Assembly: GCF_900182565.1 (NCBI RefSeq)
Contig: NZ_FXTI01000003.1
Coordinates: 186,001 to 250,000, forward strand
Direction: 5' to 3'
Source: Melghirimyces algeriensis
GTDB taxonomy: Bacteria > Bacillota > Bacilli > Thermoactinomycetales > DSM-45169
Length of the DNA: 64,000 nt
The translations under genes and the position numbers were made by a program. Position 1 is the first letter of the stretch, and each line of letters begins with the position of its first letter. Below are positions 15,994 through 25,435 of this stretch, in pieces. Below the pieces are notes generated by a model. The model saw only the letters and a list, made by a program, of their open reading frames with translations, was not told the DNA's origin and ran no database searches.

Positions 15994-16938
15994 ATGGGCT
16001 GGGCGGATGGTCACTGTGATGTGTTGTATAAGTTGTGGCAAGATGGGGAGGGAAAGCTTGATTTTTACTCAAGAAATGGTAATTTGGATGTAAATTGGCC
16101 TAGAGCGAAAGACGCAAAGGTTCGGCTTCAGGTTTTTGCTATTTTTGTTCCTCCTGAGGTTCCACGGAGTCAGAGTTGGCATGTGGCTCTGCAACAGGTG
16201 GACGATTTTTATGAGAGGGTGGTGCAAAAGGGAAGCCGAGTTTGCCCAGTAAGGTCCGGCGAAGAAATCGCTTTGCTGAGACAGGGAGACCAAATGGGTG
16301 GACTTCTGGCTATGGAAGGTGCAGATGCGCTACAAGGAAATCTCAGTTATCTCCGTTTACTGTACCGATTGGGTGTTCGTCAAGTTGGTTTGACATGGAA
16401 TCATGCGAATGAAGTGGCGGATGGGATTGAGGAAAAACGCGGAGGGGGTCTTACCCGGTTCGGACACCATATGGTGCAGGAGATGGATCGATTGGGGATG
16501 GTTTTGGATGTCTCGCATCTGTCAGTGAGAGGCTTTTGGGATGTGATGGAATACAAGATCCCTGTGGTAGCTTCTCATTCCAATGCTCAGGCAATCTGCT
16601 CACATCACCGCAATTTGATGGATGATCAAATCCGTGCTGTGATACAGAAAGAGGGATTAATCGGGATCACATTTGTACCAAAGTTTGTCCATGATCACCC
16701 TGAGGTTGCAACGGTAGATTGTATTCTGAAACATATCGAATATATTCTGAGTCTGGGAGGCAAAAATCACATCGCTTTTGGTTCTGATTTTGATGGAATT
16801 GATCAAAAAATTCCCGGCTTAGAGCATATTGGAGATGTTTGCAATTTGAAAGAGGAGCTAATCAAGCGATACCCGGAACAATGGGTCCGAAAATGGACGG
16901 AAGAAAATTGGTTGGATTTTTATGTTCGTCACCTTTGA
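15994..16938 (+). CDS. membrane dipeptidase (peptidase family M19)
   Basis: Predicted 314 residues. Of several clustered ATG codons, 15994 has the best spacing from GAGGGGGAGG (15978-15987). M19 zinc dipeptidases hydrolyse dipeptides, including some with a D-residue. Ligand motifs visible are DGHCD, AMEGAD, TWNHANEVADG, DVSHLS, VASHSNA, the RNLMDDQI region and FGSDFDGI. In Bacilli such a gene often sits between spoVS and the 2-oxoacid oxidoreductase genes. No signal peptide is visible, so the enzyme is probably cytoplasmic. Confidence 0.9.
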   Translation: MGWADGHCDVLYKLWQDGEGKLDFYSRNGNLDVNWPRAKDAKVRLQVFAIFVPPEVPRSQSWHVALQQVDDFYERVVQKGSRVCPVRSGEEIALLRQGDQMGGLLAMEGADALQGNLSYLRLLYRLGVRQVGLTWNHANEVADGIEEKRGGGLTRFGHHMVQEMDRLGMVLDVSHLSVRGFWDVMEYKIPVVASHSNAQAICSHHRNLMDDQIRAVIQKEGLIGITFVPKFVHDHPEVATVDCILKHIEYILSLGGKNHIAFGSDFDGIDQKIPGLEHIGDVCNLKEELIKRYPEQWVRKWTEENWLDFYVRHL

Positions 16939-17055
16939 TCAAGGGGTTTATTGGGGGATCTGTTATGGTTGCTTTTTGCTTGCAAGGGGTCTAGAATAAA
17001 TAACTGATAATGGATTTGAAAGTATTGTTAAGATATGTTGGAAAATGATCAAACG

Positions 17056-17095
17056 TGGGTCGGGCACAGATTTTCCAGTGACCCATCTGTTTTCA
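17056..17095 (+). terminator. candidate terminator between the dipeptidase and korA
   Basis: TGGGTC (17056-17061) pairs with GACCCA (17080-17085), with an inner CAC/GTG pair, followed by TCTGTTTT. It is 118 nt past the dipeptidase stop, and the tail is imperfect. Confidence 0.4.
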
Positions 17096-17197
17096 CCTAC
17101 CTATGAGCGATGAGAAGCGGGAATTTGTATAACCTGTGTCCGAAGTATGTCAAGTGGGTTTCGCCAGTTGCAGGGAGAATCAAAGGAGATGAGATGA

Positions 17198-18958
17198 TTG
17201 ATCAAGCAACTTTCGTGGAAAGTGGGCGGACAGCAGGGAGAAGGGATTGATAGCACAGGGGAGATTTTTTCCACAGCATTAAATCGTTTGGGATATTATC
17301 TTTATGGTTATCGTCATTTTTCTTCCCGTATTAAGGGTGGTCATTCCAATACAAAAATACGAATCAGTGTCCATCCGATCCGGGCTGTTTCTGACGATTT
17401 GGATATTTTGGTCGCATTTGATCAGGAAACCATTGATTTAAACGCCTATGAACTTCACTCTTCCGGTGTTGTACTGGCGGATTCCAAATTTAATCCTTCT
17501 CTTCCTGAAAAGGTTGCGGCACGTTTGATTTCTATTCCTTTTACAAAGATTGCCCAGGATATTGGATTGGCTCAGATGAAAAATATGGTGGCAGTCGGAG
17601 CCTCCAGCGCATTGCTCGGTTTATCGAAAGAGGCTGTCCAAGAAGTGATTGAAGAGAAATTTTCCCGAAAAGGCCAAGCAGTGGTGCATAAAAATATGCA
17701 GGCGATTGGTGAGGGGTTTCAATATATTTTTCAAGAGACAGGCGGACCTTTGAAGGAATTTCAGCTGGCACCTTCTGACGGGAAAAAACGGCTGTATATG
17801 ATTGGGAATGATGCGGTCGCTCTTGGGGCGATTGCTGCAGGGGCCCGGATCATGGCTGCTTATCCGATTACCCCATCCTCAGAAATTATGGAATATCTCA
17901 TTAAACGATTGCCTCAGTTTGGTGGAACGGTCGTTCAGACGGAAGATGAGATTGCCGCGATTTCGATGGTGGTTGGTGCCAACTATGGGGGTGTTCGGGC
18001 ATTGACCGCGTCTGCTGGTCCGGGGTTGTCGTTAATGACAGAAGCGATCGGTCTTTCAGGGATGACAGAAACTCCTGCTGTGATTGTAAATACACAGCGA
18101 GGTGGTCCCAGCACAGGTCTACCTACGAAACAGGAGCAGAGTGATATCAATGCCATGATTTATGGAACGCATGGGGAGATTCCCAAAATTGTGATTGCAC
18201 CGAGCACAGCGGAAGAGTGTTTTTATGATACGATTCAGGCTTTTAACTTGGCTGATAAATATCAGTGTCCGGTCGTTATCCTTACGGATCTGGCGCTGTC
18301 CCTTGGAAAACAGACCGTAAACCCGTTGGATTATGATCAGATAAAAATCGACCGTGGCAAAATGATCACTGATTCGAAAGATTTAAAAGAACTGGATAAC
18401 TCAGAACTCTTTGAGCGATATCAATTGACGGACGATGGGATCTCCCCGCGTGTGTTGCCTGGAGTGAAAAATGGGCTTCATCATGTGACGGGAGTGGAGC
18501 ACAATGAAGTGGGTCGACCGTCGGAGCACGCTGCAAACCGTAAACAGATGATGGAAAAACGGTTACGGAAGTTGCAAGAGGGGATCGATTTTAATGATCC
18601 GGTCTACATTCAAGCCACATATGAACAACCGGATGCACTGATTGTTGGAATCAACTCCACCCGTGGAGTGATTGGGGAAGCGATCAAGATGTTGGAAAAG
18701 GATGGTCTGAGTGTGAACCATCTGCATATCCGTCAATTGCTCCCCTTCCCGACGGAAATTGTGAAAGCCCATGTGGAAAAAGCGAAAAAGGTCATTGTTG
18801 TTGAAAACAATGCAACCGGTCAGTTGGCAAACCTTTTGAAATTGTATGTGGGGATGTCAGAAAAGATTTCCCATGTGGGCAAGTATGATGGGACTCCGTT
18901 CCTCCCTTCGGAAGTTTATCACCAATGTAAGGAGCTGTTCGTTCATGGCCACGTTTAA
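17198..18958 (+). CDS. korA: 2-oxoacid:ferredoxin oxidoreductase, alpha subunit (gamma-alpha fusion)
   Basis: Predicted 586 residues, TTG start with AAAGGAG upstream; homologues also begin directly before QLSWKVGGQQGEG. The enzyme decarboxylates a 2-oxoacid (2-oxoglutarate in characterised KorAB) to the acyl-CoA and reduces ferredoxin. Residues 1-190 are the gamma domain. From about 195 the pyrimidine-binding alpha domain follows (AAYPITPSSEIMEYL; GPGLSLMTEAIGL; NTQRGGPSTGLPTKQEQSD). The last third is the transketolase C-terminal-like domain. It overlaps korB by 14 nt. KorA/KorB pairs are also called YuaB-type or generic OFOR; substrate is inferred. Confidence 0.92.
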   Translation: MIKQLSWKVGGQQGEGIDSTGEIFSTALNRLGYYLYGYRHFSSRIKGGHSNTKIRISVHPIRAVSDDLDILVAFDQETIDLNAYELHSSGVVLADSKFNPSLPEKVAARLISIPFTKIAQDIGLAQMKNMVAVGASSALLGLSKEAVQEVIEEKFSRKGQAVVHKNMQAIGEGFQYIFQETGGPLKEFQLAPSDGKKRLYMIGNDAVALGAIAAGARIMAAYPITPSSEIMEYLIKRLPQFGGTVVQTEDEIAAISMVVGANYGGVRALTASAGPGLSLMTEAIGLSGMTETPAVIVNTQRGGPSTGLPTKQEQSDINAMIYGTHGEIPKIVIAPSTAEECFYDTIQAFNLADKYQCPVVILTDLALSLGKQTVNPLDYDQIKIDRGKMITDSKDLKELDNSELFERYQLTDDGISPRVLPGVKNGLHHVTGVEHNEVGRPSEHAANRKQMMEKRLRKLQEGIDFNDPVYIQATYEQPDALIVGINSTRGVIGEAIKMLEKDGLSVNHLHIRQLLPFPTEIVKAHVEKAKKVIVVENNATGQLANLLKLYVGMSEKISHVGKYDGTPFLPSEVYHQCKELFVHGHV

Positions 18959-19811
18959 AGACTTCCGCAATAAAGTAAAGCCTAACTGGTGTCCGGGCTG
19001 TGGAGATTTTTCCGTATTGGCTGCCATGCAACGGGCTTTTGCCAATCAGGGTCTAAATCCGGAGGATGTGATGCTGGTTTCCGGAATTGGTTGTTCCGGT
19101 CGAATTTCCGGTTATATGAATGCTTATGGTTTCCATGGTATACATGGAAGAGCCTTGCCGATTGCCCAGGGTCTGAAACTGGCTAACCGGGACCTCACGG
19201 TAGTCGTTGCCGGTGGTGATGGGGATGGTTTCGCTATTGGGATGAGTCACACCATCCATGCAATCCGAAGAAATATGGATATCACGTATATTGTGATGGA
19301 CAATCAGGTTTATGGATTGACGAAAGGTCAAACATCACCCCGAAGTGACGTAGGCTTTAAGACAAAGAGTACTCCTGATGGTTCCATTGAATCTTCCATC
19401 GCTCCTTTGGAAATGGCCTTGACCGCCGGTGCGGGATTTGTTGCTCAAGGGTTTTCAACCAATTTGAAACAGTTGACCCGATTGATTCAGGAGGGCTTGC
19501 AACATAAAGGTTTTTCGTTGATTAATGTATACAGCCCCTGTGTCACGTATAATAAGATAAATACGTATGATTGGTTTAAAGAACATCTGGTGAACCTGGA
19601 TGAGGATGAAGGATATGATCCATCCAACCGGATGATGGCCATGCAGAAATTAATGGAATCAAATGGTCTGGTTACAGGCTTGATTTATCGTAACGAAAAT
19701 CGGAAAAGCTATGAAGAGCAAATTCCTGGCTTTCGGGAGATGCCTCTTACAAAGCAGGATGTCAAGATCGGTAAGGAAGAGTTTGAGGATTTGTTGACGG
19801 AATTTGCGTAG
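18945..19811 (+). CDS. korB: 2-oxoacid:ferredoxin oxidoreductase, beta subunit
   Basis: Predicted 288 residues from ATG 18945, with AAGGAG upstream inside korA. The beta subunit binds thiamine diphosphate (GDGDGFAIGMSHTIHAIRRN; VMDNQVYGLTKGQ) and an Fe-S cluster through cysteines including WCPGCGDF, GIGCSGR and the later SPCVTYN. With the preceding gene it forms the complete two-subunit enzyme. Translation is coupled to korA. Confidence 0.94.
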   Translation: MATFKDFRNKVKPNWCPGCGDFSVLAAMQRAFANQGLNPEDVMLVSGIGCSGRISGYMNAYGFHGIHGRALPIAQGLKLANRDLTVVVAGGDGDGFAIGMSHTIHAIRRNMDITYIVMDNQVYGLTKGQTSPRSDVGFKTKSTPDGSIESSIAPLEMALTAGAGFVAQGFSTNLKQLTRLIQEGLQHKGFSLINVYSPCVTYNKINTYDWFKEHLVNLDEDEGYDPSNRMMAMQKLMESNGLVTGLIYRNENRKSYEEQIPGFREMPLTKQDVKIGKEEFEDLLTEFA

Positions 19812-19818
19812 AACGTTT

Positions 19819-19850
19819 GGCCACTTTCCTCTTGGAAAGTGGCCTTTTAC
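19819..19850 (+). terminator. korAB terminator
   Basis: GGCCACTTTCC and GGAAAGTGGCC form a perfect 11-bp stem with loop TCTT, followed by TTTTAC. Confidence 0.85.
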
Positions 19851-19868
19851 AGAATAGTAGGTGGTATC

Positions 19869-20606
19869 ATGAAATGGACAGTGTTGGGGTGTCAGAGTCC
19901 CTATCCTGGACCTGGTGGTGGGACACCCGGCTACTTGTTGGAAGTGTCGGGACAGAGAATCTTGGTTGACTGTGGAAGCGGTGTGCTGTCCAAATTGGGA
20001 TGCTATTTCCAGCCACACCAATTGGACGCCGTTTGGTTGTCCCATCTGCACTTTGATCACATCGCAGATTTTTTTGTTTTGCAATATGCTGTGAAGACAG
20101 AGGTTCGATTGGGACGCAGAAAAGCCCCCCTAACGGTGTATGCTCCGGCTGAGCCGGCGGATTGGGCTGAAAAACTGAATAAATATCCATATGTATTGCA
20201 TCAGTCAATCCACGAAGGACAGACCTATCCGTTTCATGGCTGCGAGATTACTGCACATCGGACAGAGCATGCCATTCCCTGTTATGCGTTAAAGATTCAG
20301 GGTCAAGAGAAGGTCATCCTTTATGGAGCGGATGCCGGTCCATCCACTCCTTGGAATTCCATGTGCATCCAACCTGATTTGTTTGTTTGCGAAGGTACCT
20401 TTCTTCACCAAGACTTGCCTCTACAGCCAGTGGGTCATCATTCCGTACTTCAGGCAGCTATGGCTGCACAACGGATCAAGGCACACCGATTGCTTCTGAC
20501 TCATCTTTATCCTGGATACTCTCACCAATCGTTATGGAATGAAGCATCTTCTGCTTATTCCGGGCAATTGTCAATTGCCAGCCCAGGCTGGTCCATTTCG
20601 CTTTGA
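19869..20606 (+). CDS. MBL-fold metallo-hydrolase (YhfI-like)
   Basis: Predicted 245 residues starting at ATG 19869 (TAGGTGG upstream). It carries the metallo-beta-lactamase signature SHLHFDHIADF, the later His in AHRTEHAIPC, Asp in YGADAG and the terminal LLTHLYPGY. The layout matches RNase Z/YhfI-type hydrolases rather than true beta-lactamases. Its substrate is unknown. It lies between korB and an unrecognised gene without clear operon partners. Confidence 0.8.
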   Translation: MKWTVLGCQSPYPGPGGGTPGYLLEVSGQRILVDCGSGVLSKLGCYFQPHQLDAVWLSHLHFDHIADFFVLQYAVKTEVRLGRRKAPLTVYAPAEPADWAEKLNKYPYVLHQSIHEGQTYPFHGCEITAHRTEHAIPCYALKIQGQEKVILYGADAGPSTPWNSMCIQPDLFVCEGTFLHQDLPLQPVGHHSVLQAAMAAQRIKAHRLLLTHLYPGYSHQSLWNEASSAYSGQLSIASPGWSISL

Positions 20607-20740
20607 AGGCAGGATCTAAACGTATTGACATATAGCCTATAATACCTGATCCCTATTGTTACAAAGGCATTACGATGTTAGAATTTCGTTGTTTCTCATG
20701 GTTCATGAAATGGTAGAGGTTGATTGGAGGGGATAGACTG

Positions 20741-21379
20741 GTGTTCGATCTTTTCAGTCAAGATGACAAAAAGAAATTTATAGAAAAAACGAGACAGTTA
20801 TTGGAAAAGGGGAAGGGGGGCATTTTAAAAGCCTGGGAAGGGCACAGAGAAGAACTGGCACGCCGAGAGCGGGAAAAAGCATATGAAGAAGACTATGAAG
20901 CAGAGTTCCGATACCGGGATCAGGATCTCGATTTCCGTATGCTGATTACCTCTGAAGAGGCGCATGTATATGAACAAGCCAAGAAAAAGCTGAAGGAAGT
21001 CAAATCCCTTGACTACGAACCTCATGTGTATAAACAGTGGGAATCAAAAAAATATTTATCCCTGCACGACTACTTTACAAAACAGATCCGCTATTATTTC
21101 GAACGTCGAAATGAAGATCCTGTGGCCCTTCATCGTACCATCCGCTACTGTGAACGGCAGATCGAATATGCTCCGGTTGCTGCCAAAGCGTACTGGATGG
21201 ATCCGTACACTTATGCTCTCCCGAAACATCCAGGATATGATACTCTGATTTTTCTTTATCAGGAGGTTGAGGAGTGGGACGGAGCGATACGTCTGGCGAA
21301 GAAAGCGAAAAAGCAAGGATGGAATGGAGACTGGGAAAGCAAAATACAGGAGTTAGAAGATCACTTGAGGTCTATATAA
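20741..21379 (+). CDS. uncharacterised charged protein
   Basis: Predicted 212 residues; GTG 20741 has GGAGGGG 8 nt upstream and is preferred over TTG 20720. I do not recognise the family. It is rich in Lys, Glu, Arg and aromatic residues, with a probable N-terminal coiled coil (residues 10-65) and a helical C-terminal region (VALHRTIRYCERQIEYAPVA; TLIFLYQEVEEWDGAIRLAK) reminiscent of TPR-like helix pairs. It has no signal peptide or TM helix. It is monocistronic: a terminator follows directly and tdh has its own promoter. Confidence 0.7.
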   Translation: MFDLFSQDDKKKFIEKTRQLLEKGKGGILKAWEGHREELARREREKAYEEDYEAEFRYRDQDLDFRMLITSEEAHVYEQAKKKLKEVKSLDYEPHVYKQWESKKYLSLHDYFTKQIRYYFERRNEDPVALHRTIRYCERQIEYAPVAAKAYWMDPYTYALPKHPGYDTLIFLYQEVEEWDGAIRLAKKAKKQGWNGDWESKIQELEDHLRSI

Positions 21380-21416
21380 AACAGCCGCTTGAATTGTGGC
21401 TGTTTTATTTTATTTT
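21378..21416 (+). terminator. terminator of the uncharacterised gene
   Basis: AAAACAGCC (21378-21386) pairs with GGCTGTTTT (21398-21406), then ATTTTATTTT. Confidence 0.85.
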
Positions 21417-21480
21417 GATTTGTTTGAATTTATAAAATAATTGTCCGTGTATATAATACATTTTTCAATTGGCGTAAAAG

Positions 21481-21489
21481 TGGTATAAT
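21481..21489 (+). promoter_or_regulatory. tdh-kbl promoter (extended -10)
   Basis: TGGTATAAT is a perfect extended -10 element 33 nt before the tdh start. No good -35 is seen at the usual distance, as is common with extended -10 promoters. Confidence 0.6.
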
Positions 21490-21521
21490 GTCATATATAG
21501 AGAGTAAAAAGGCTGTTATGG

Positions 21522-22580
21522 ATGGGAGTGATGTCCGTCGTGAGTGGAAAGATGCGTGCATTAGTAAAACATCGTGCTGGTTATGGAGCAAAATTGCAGG
21601 TTGTACCCATTCCTGAAATCGGACCGGATGAAGTATTGGTAAAAGTGACGGCAACGACGATTTGTGGAACGGATGTCCATATTTACAAATGGGATGATTG
21701 GGCGGCTGAGCGAGTCAAGCCGTCATTGGTGTTTGGTCATGAGTTTTCCGGGGAAGTGGTTCAGGTTGGAGAAAATGTGAAGCACCTTTCCATCGGGGAT
21801 CATGTTTCGGCTGAAACCCATATTGTTTGCGGAAATTGTCCCCAATGCCGCCGGGGGGAAGCGCATGTTTGTGCAAATACGAAGATTATCGGTGTGGATC
21901 AGGCGGGCTGTTTTGCGGAATTTGCTGCGATGCCTGCAGAAAATCTATGGAAAAACAAAAAGAATCTGGAACCGGAAGTCGCTTCAGCGATGGAACCGAT
22001 GGGCAATGCAGTTCATACGGCATTGTCCGGGCCGATTGCCGGGAAAACCGTGGCTGTTATCGGTTGTGGCCCCATCGGTGTAATGGCTGTGGCTGTTGCC
22101 AAGGCTTCTGGTGCGTCCCAAGTGTTTGCTCTGGACATCAATGAATATCGGTTGGACTTGGCGAAAAAGATGGGGGCTGATTACCTCATTCACTCCGGTA
22201 AAGAGGAACCTGTGAATAAAATGGCGAAGTTGACTGATGAACAGGGAGTGGATGTGGTCCTGGAAATGTCGGGAAACCCTGTGGCAATCCAGCAAGGTTT
22301 CACCATGCTGACCTATGGTGGACGAATATCGATGCTCGGCTTGCCAACCCGCCCTGTTGAGTTGAATGTCAGCGATGACATTGTATTTAAGGGGATACAG
22401 GTGCATGGAATTGTAGGTCGGCGGATGTATGAAACATGGCAACAAACCGCAGGTTTTCTTGAGTCGGGACAAGTGGATTTGCGCCCGATGATCACACATC
22501 GTTTTGCACTAGAGGATTATGAGAAAGCGTTTGAGCAAATGATGAGCGGAAATTCCGGCAAGATTGTGCTTTATCCCTGA
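21522..22580 (+). CDS. tdh: L-threonine 3-dehydrogenase
   Basis: Predicted 352 residues, zinc medium-chain dehydrogenase. It oxidises L-threonine to 2-amino-3-ketobutyrate with NAD+. Motifs: catalytic zinc region ICGTDVHIYKWDDWA and GHEFSG, structural zinc cysteines in CGNCPQCRRGEAHVC, Rossmann motif GCGPIG. The start is uncertain: ATG 21522, ATG 21531, GTG 21540 and ATG 21552 are all in frame. The Bacillus protein begins close to SGKM. kbl follows 31 nt downstream and completes threonine degradation to glycine and acetyl-CoA. Confidence 0.95.
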   Translation: MGVMSVVSGKMRALVKHRAGYGAKLQVVPIPEIGPDEVLVKVTATTICGTDVHIYKWDDWAAERVKPSLVFGHEFSGEVVQVGENVKHLSIGDHVSAETHIVCGNCPQCRRGEAHVCANTKIIGVDQAGCFAEFAAMPAENLWKNKKNLEPEVASAMEPMGNAVHTALSGPIAGKTVAVIGCGPIGVMAVAVAKASGASQVFALDINEYRLDLAKKMGADYLIHSGKEEPVNKMAKLTDEQGVDVVLEMSGNPVAIQQGFTMLTYGGRISMLGLPTRPVELNVSDDIVFKGIQVHGIVGRRMYETWQQTAGFLESGQVDLRPMITHRFALEDYEKAFEQMMSGNSGKIVLYP

Positions 22581-22611
22581 TTTTTTAAAAAAACATATAG
22601 GAGGGGAAATG

Positions 22612-23787
22612 ATGAAAGGCTTTGAATATCTTGAGGAAGAAATCCGTGAATGGAAAGAATTAGGTACTTATCGGCCGCTTACCGAACTGGAATCCGATCA
22701 GGACTCAAAAGTAACGATTCAGGGACAGCGGGTGATCCAGCTTTCATCCAACAATTATTTGGGTCTTACCACACATCCACGGCTGAAAAAGGCGGCGTTG
22801 GAGGCTGTGGAGAAATATGGTGCGGGGACCGGTTCCGTTCGTACCATTGCCGGTACATTTTCTATGCATGAGGAGTTTGAAAGAAAACTGGCGGATTTTA
22901 AACATACCGAGGCTGCACTTGTTTTCCAATCCGGATTTACTGCGAATGTTGGGGTGCTGTCATCCATCCTAACGGATCAGGATGTCGTGATCAGTGATGC
23001 TTTGAACCATGCCAGTATTATTGACGGCATTCGTCTTACCAAAGCAGGTCGTCGTATATATAAGCATGTTGATATGGATGATTTGGAAAAAGCACTCAAA
23101 GAGACAGAAGGGGCACGTACCCGTCTTGTGGTAACAGATGGCGTTTTCAGCATGGATGGAGATGTGGCACCTCTTCCCGATATCGTAGAGCTGTGTGAAA
23201 AATACGATGCGCTGGTTATGGTGGATGATGCTCATGCCAGCGGGGTAATGGGGAAAAATGGACGGGGTACTGTGGATCATTTTAACCTTCATGGACGCGT
23301 TCATATCCAAGTCGGAACGCTTTCCAAAGCGATCGGTGTACTGGGAGGCTATGTAGCAGGTCCTTCCGTTCTCCGCGACTACCTGATTCATCGTGCTCGC
23401 CCCTTTCTGTTTAGCACTTCTCACCCTCCGGCTGTAACGGCTGCCTGCAAGGCTGCAATCGATGTGCTGCTGGAGGAACCGGAGTTGGTTGAACGTCTTT
23501 GGGAAAATACCCGTATGTTTAAAAAAGGGTTACATGATCTTGGGTTTCAAACCGGTAAGAGTGAAACTCCGATTACTCCTGTCATGGTTGGAGATGACGC
23601 TCTTGCGATGAAGTTTTCCGATGAACTGCTGGAAGAAGGCGTTTATGCGCAAGGGATTGTATACCCCACCGTGGCCAAGGGAGAGGCACGTGTACGGACG
23701 ATTGTAACCGCAGGGCATTCCAAAGAGGATTTGGAGCGGGCATTGGAAGCTTTTGCCCGTGCCGGACGAAAGCTGGGGATTATCTAA
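22612..23787 (+). CDS. kbl: glycine C-acetyltransferase (2-amino-3-ketobutyrate CoA ligase)
   Basis: Predicted 391 residues from ATG 22612, with AGGAGGGG 5 nt upstream. This PLP enzyme of the alpha-oxoamine synthase family cleaves 2-amino-3-ketobutyrate with CoA to glycine and acetyl-CoA. Visible family motifs are SSNNYLGL, GAGTGSVRTIAGT, VVDD-like MVDDAHASGVMG, and the Schiff-base lysine in GTLSKAIGVLGG. It is coexpressed with tdh. BioF is a close relative, but no biotin genes are present. Confidence 0.94.
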   Translation: MKGFEYLEEEIREWKELGTYRPLTELESDQDSKVTIQGQRVIQLSSNNYLGLTTHPRLKKAALEAVEKYGAGTGSVRTIAGTFSMHEEFERKLADFKHTEAALVFQSGFTANVGVLSSILTDQDVVISDALNHASIIDGIRLTKAGRRIYKHVDMDDLEKALKETEGARTRLVVTDGVFSMDGDVAPLPDIVELCEKYDALVMVDDAHASGVMGKNGRGTVDHFNLHGRVHIQVGTLSKAIGVLGGYVAGPSVLRDYLIHRARPFLFSTSHPPAVTAACKAAIDVLLEEPELVERLWENTRMFKKGLHDLGFQTGKSETPITPVMVGDDALAMKFSDELLEEGVYAQGIVYPTVAKGEARVRTIVTAGHSKEDLERALEAFARAGRKLGII

Positions 23788-23817
23788 CATAGTGATGGTT
23801 TTTCCGTATTGGATCAA

Positions 23818-23851
23818 GGCAGTCGAGTGTTTTCCCGGCTGTCTTTTTTCT
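23818..23851 (+). terminator. tdh-kbl terminator
   Basis: GGCAGTCG (23818-23825) pairs with CGGCTGTC (23836-23843) using two G-U pairs, followed by TTTTTT. Confidence 0.75.
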
Positions 23852-23881
23852 GATGGATGGAATGGTTGAACCTGCCTTTCA

Positions 23882-23910
23882 TTGAAGAATCGAGTGGATT
23901 TCGATATAAT
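23882..23910 (+). promoter_or_regulatory. miaB-ricA promoter
   Basis: TTGAAG (23882-23887), a 17-nt spacer and TATAAT (23905-23910), 50 nt before miaB. Confidence 0.8.
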
Positions 23911-23960
23911 TTATTAGATACTGATTTGATCACTCATACCGTGGAAAGGGTTGAGTATAG

Positions 23961-25433
23961 ATGAACGAAGAAATGCGCAAATATTTTACGCCACCAGATT
24001 TAAAGGCGGCGAAAAAGCGTGGGAAGCAGGATGTCTCTGTTTTGGAATTTGATCAGATACCGGATGAAATGAAAGAGGTCGGCAAAGGTAAAAAGTATCT
24101 GATCAAGACATTTGGCTGTCAGATGAATGTTCATGACTCAGAAACGATTGCAGGCATTCTGGAGTTGATGGGGTACGAATCGACAGAATGTGAGGAAGAG
24201 TCGGATCTGATTCTGATCAATACCTGTGCCATTCGTGAAAATGCTGAGGACAAAGTGTTTGGTGAAATTGGTCGTCTGAAGCCCTTGAAGGTGGAAAAGC
24301 CTGAACTGGTATTGGGAATGTGCGGATGTATGTCCCAGGAAGAGTCGGTTGTCAACCGGATTCTTCAAAAGCACCAGCATGTGGATCTTATTTTTGGGAC
24401 ACACAATATTCACCGGCTGCCACATCTTTTGATGGAAGCGTTGATGAGCAAGGAAATGGTAGTGGAAGTCTGGTCCAAGGAAGGAGATATTGTTGAGAAT
24501 CTTCCCAAGATCCGCCAAGATGGGTTGAAGGCATGGGTGAATATTATGTACGGGTGTGATAAATTTTGCACCTACTGTATTGTTCCATATACACGGGGAA
24601 AAGAGCGGAGCCGGCGCCCTGAAGATGTTTTGGCGGAAGTTCGGGAATTGGCGCGCAAGGGATATCAGGAAGTTACTTTGCTCGGTCAAAATGTGAATGC
24701 TTACGGAAAGGATTTGACCGGAAGAGATTATCGGTTTGGTGACCTGATGGATGATATGCGCAAGATCGGGATTCCTCGTGTCCGGTTTACAACCAGTCAT
24801 CCGAGGGATTTTGATGATCATCTGATTGAAGTATTGGCTAAGCGGGGAAATTTGGTGGAGCATATTCACCTTCCGGTACAGTCAGGTAACAATGATATCC
24901 TGAAAATCATGGCACGTAAATATACACGGGAGCGGTTTTTGGAGCTTGTCAGGAAAATCAAGCGAGCGATTCCCGATGTGGTGTTAACCACGGATATTAT
25001 TGTCGGATATCCGGGCGAGACAGAAGAACAGTTTGAGGATACACTCTCTCTGATGAAGGAAGTGGAGTTTGACTCTGCTTTCACATTTATCTACTCTCCC
25101 CGTGAAGGAACTCCAGCGGCAAAAATGAAGGACAATGTTCCACAGGAAGTGAAAAAGGAGCGACTGCATCGTTTGAACCGTCTTCAAGATGAAATCAGCC
25201 GGAAGAAAAACGAGTCCCTTCAAGGAAAAGTGGTTGAGGTGTTGGTGGAAGGGGAGAGTAAGAAAGATCCGGATGTTTTATCTGGCCGCACGCGAACCAA
25301 TAAACTTGTAAACTTTTACGGACCGAAACATTTAATTGGCCGTTTTGCTCATGTTCGGATCACTGAGCCTCGCACCTGGACGTTAAAAGGTGAGTGGATG
25401 GAAGAGTCTTCCGCTCATCAGGTGGGCAGCTGA
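23961..25433 (+). CDS. miaB: tRNA-2-methylthio-N6-dimethylallyladenosine synthase
   Basis: Predicted 490 residues. This radical-SAM methylthiotransferase adds the methylthio group to i6A37 of tRNA; MiaA, encoded at 33431, makes the i6A. Domains: an N-terminal extension, the UPF0004 domain with cluster cysteines in TFGCQMN, NTCAIR and MCGCMSQ, the radical-SAM motif CDKFCTYC, and a C-terminal TRAM domain. It overlaps nothing; ricA follows 2 nt downstream, as in Bacillus ymcB-ymcA. Confidence 0.97.
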   Translation: MNEEMRKYFTPPDLKAAKKRGKQDVSVLEFDQIPDEMKEVGKGKKYLIKTFGCQMNVHDSETIAGILELMGYESTECEEESDLILINTCAIRENAEDKVFGEIGRLKPLKVEKPELVLGMCGCMSQEESVVNRILQKHQHVDLIFGTHNIHRLPHLLMEALMSKEMVVEVWSKEGDIVENLPKIRQDGLKAWVNIMYGCDKFCTYCIVPYTRGKERSRRPEDVLAEVRELARKGYQEVTLLGQNVNAYGKDLTGRDYRFGDLMDDMRKIGIPRVRFTTSHPRDFDDHLIEVLAKRGNLVEHIHLPVQSGNNDILKIMARKYTRERFLELVRKIKRAIPDVVLTTDIIVGYPGETEEQFEDTLSLMKEVEFDSAFTFIYSPREGTPAAKMKDNVPQEVKKERLHRLNRLQDEISRKKNESLQGKVVEVLVEGESKKDPDVLSGRTRTNKLVNFYGPKHLIGRFAHVRITEPRTWTLKGEWMEESSAHQVGS

Positions 25434-25435
25434 AC

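Noticed and set aside
24138..24869. 243-codon antisense frame within miaB
   Set aside because: It lies wholly opposite a well-conserved gene with no ribosome site and has low-complexity shadow-type composition.
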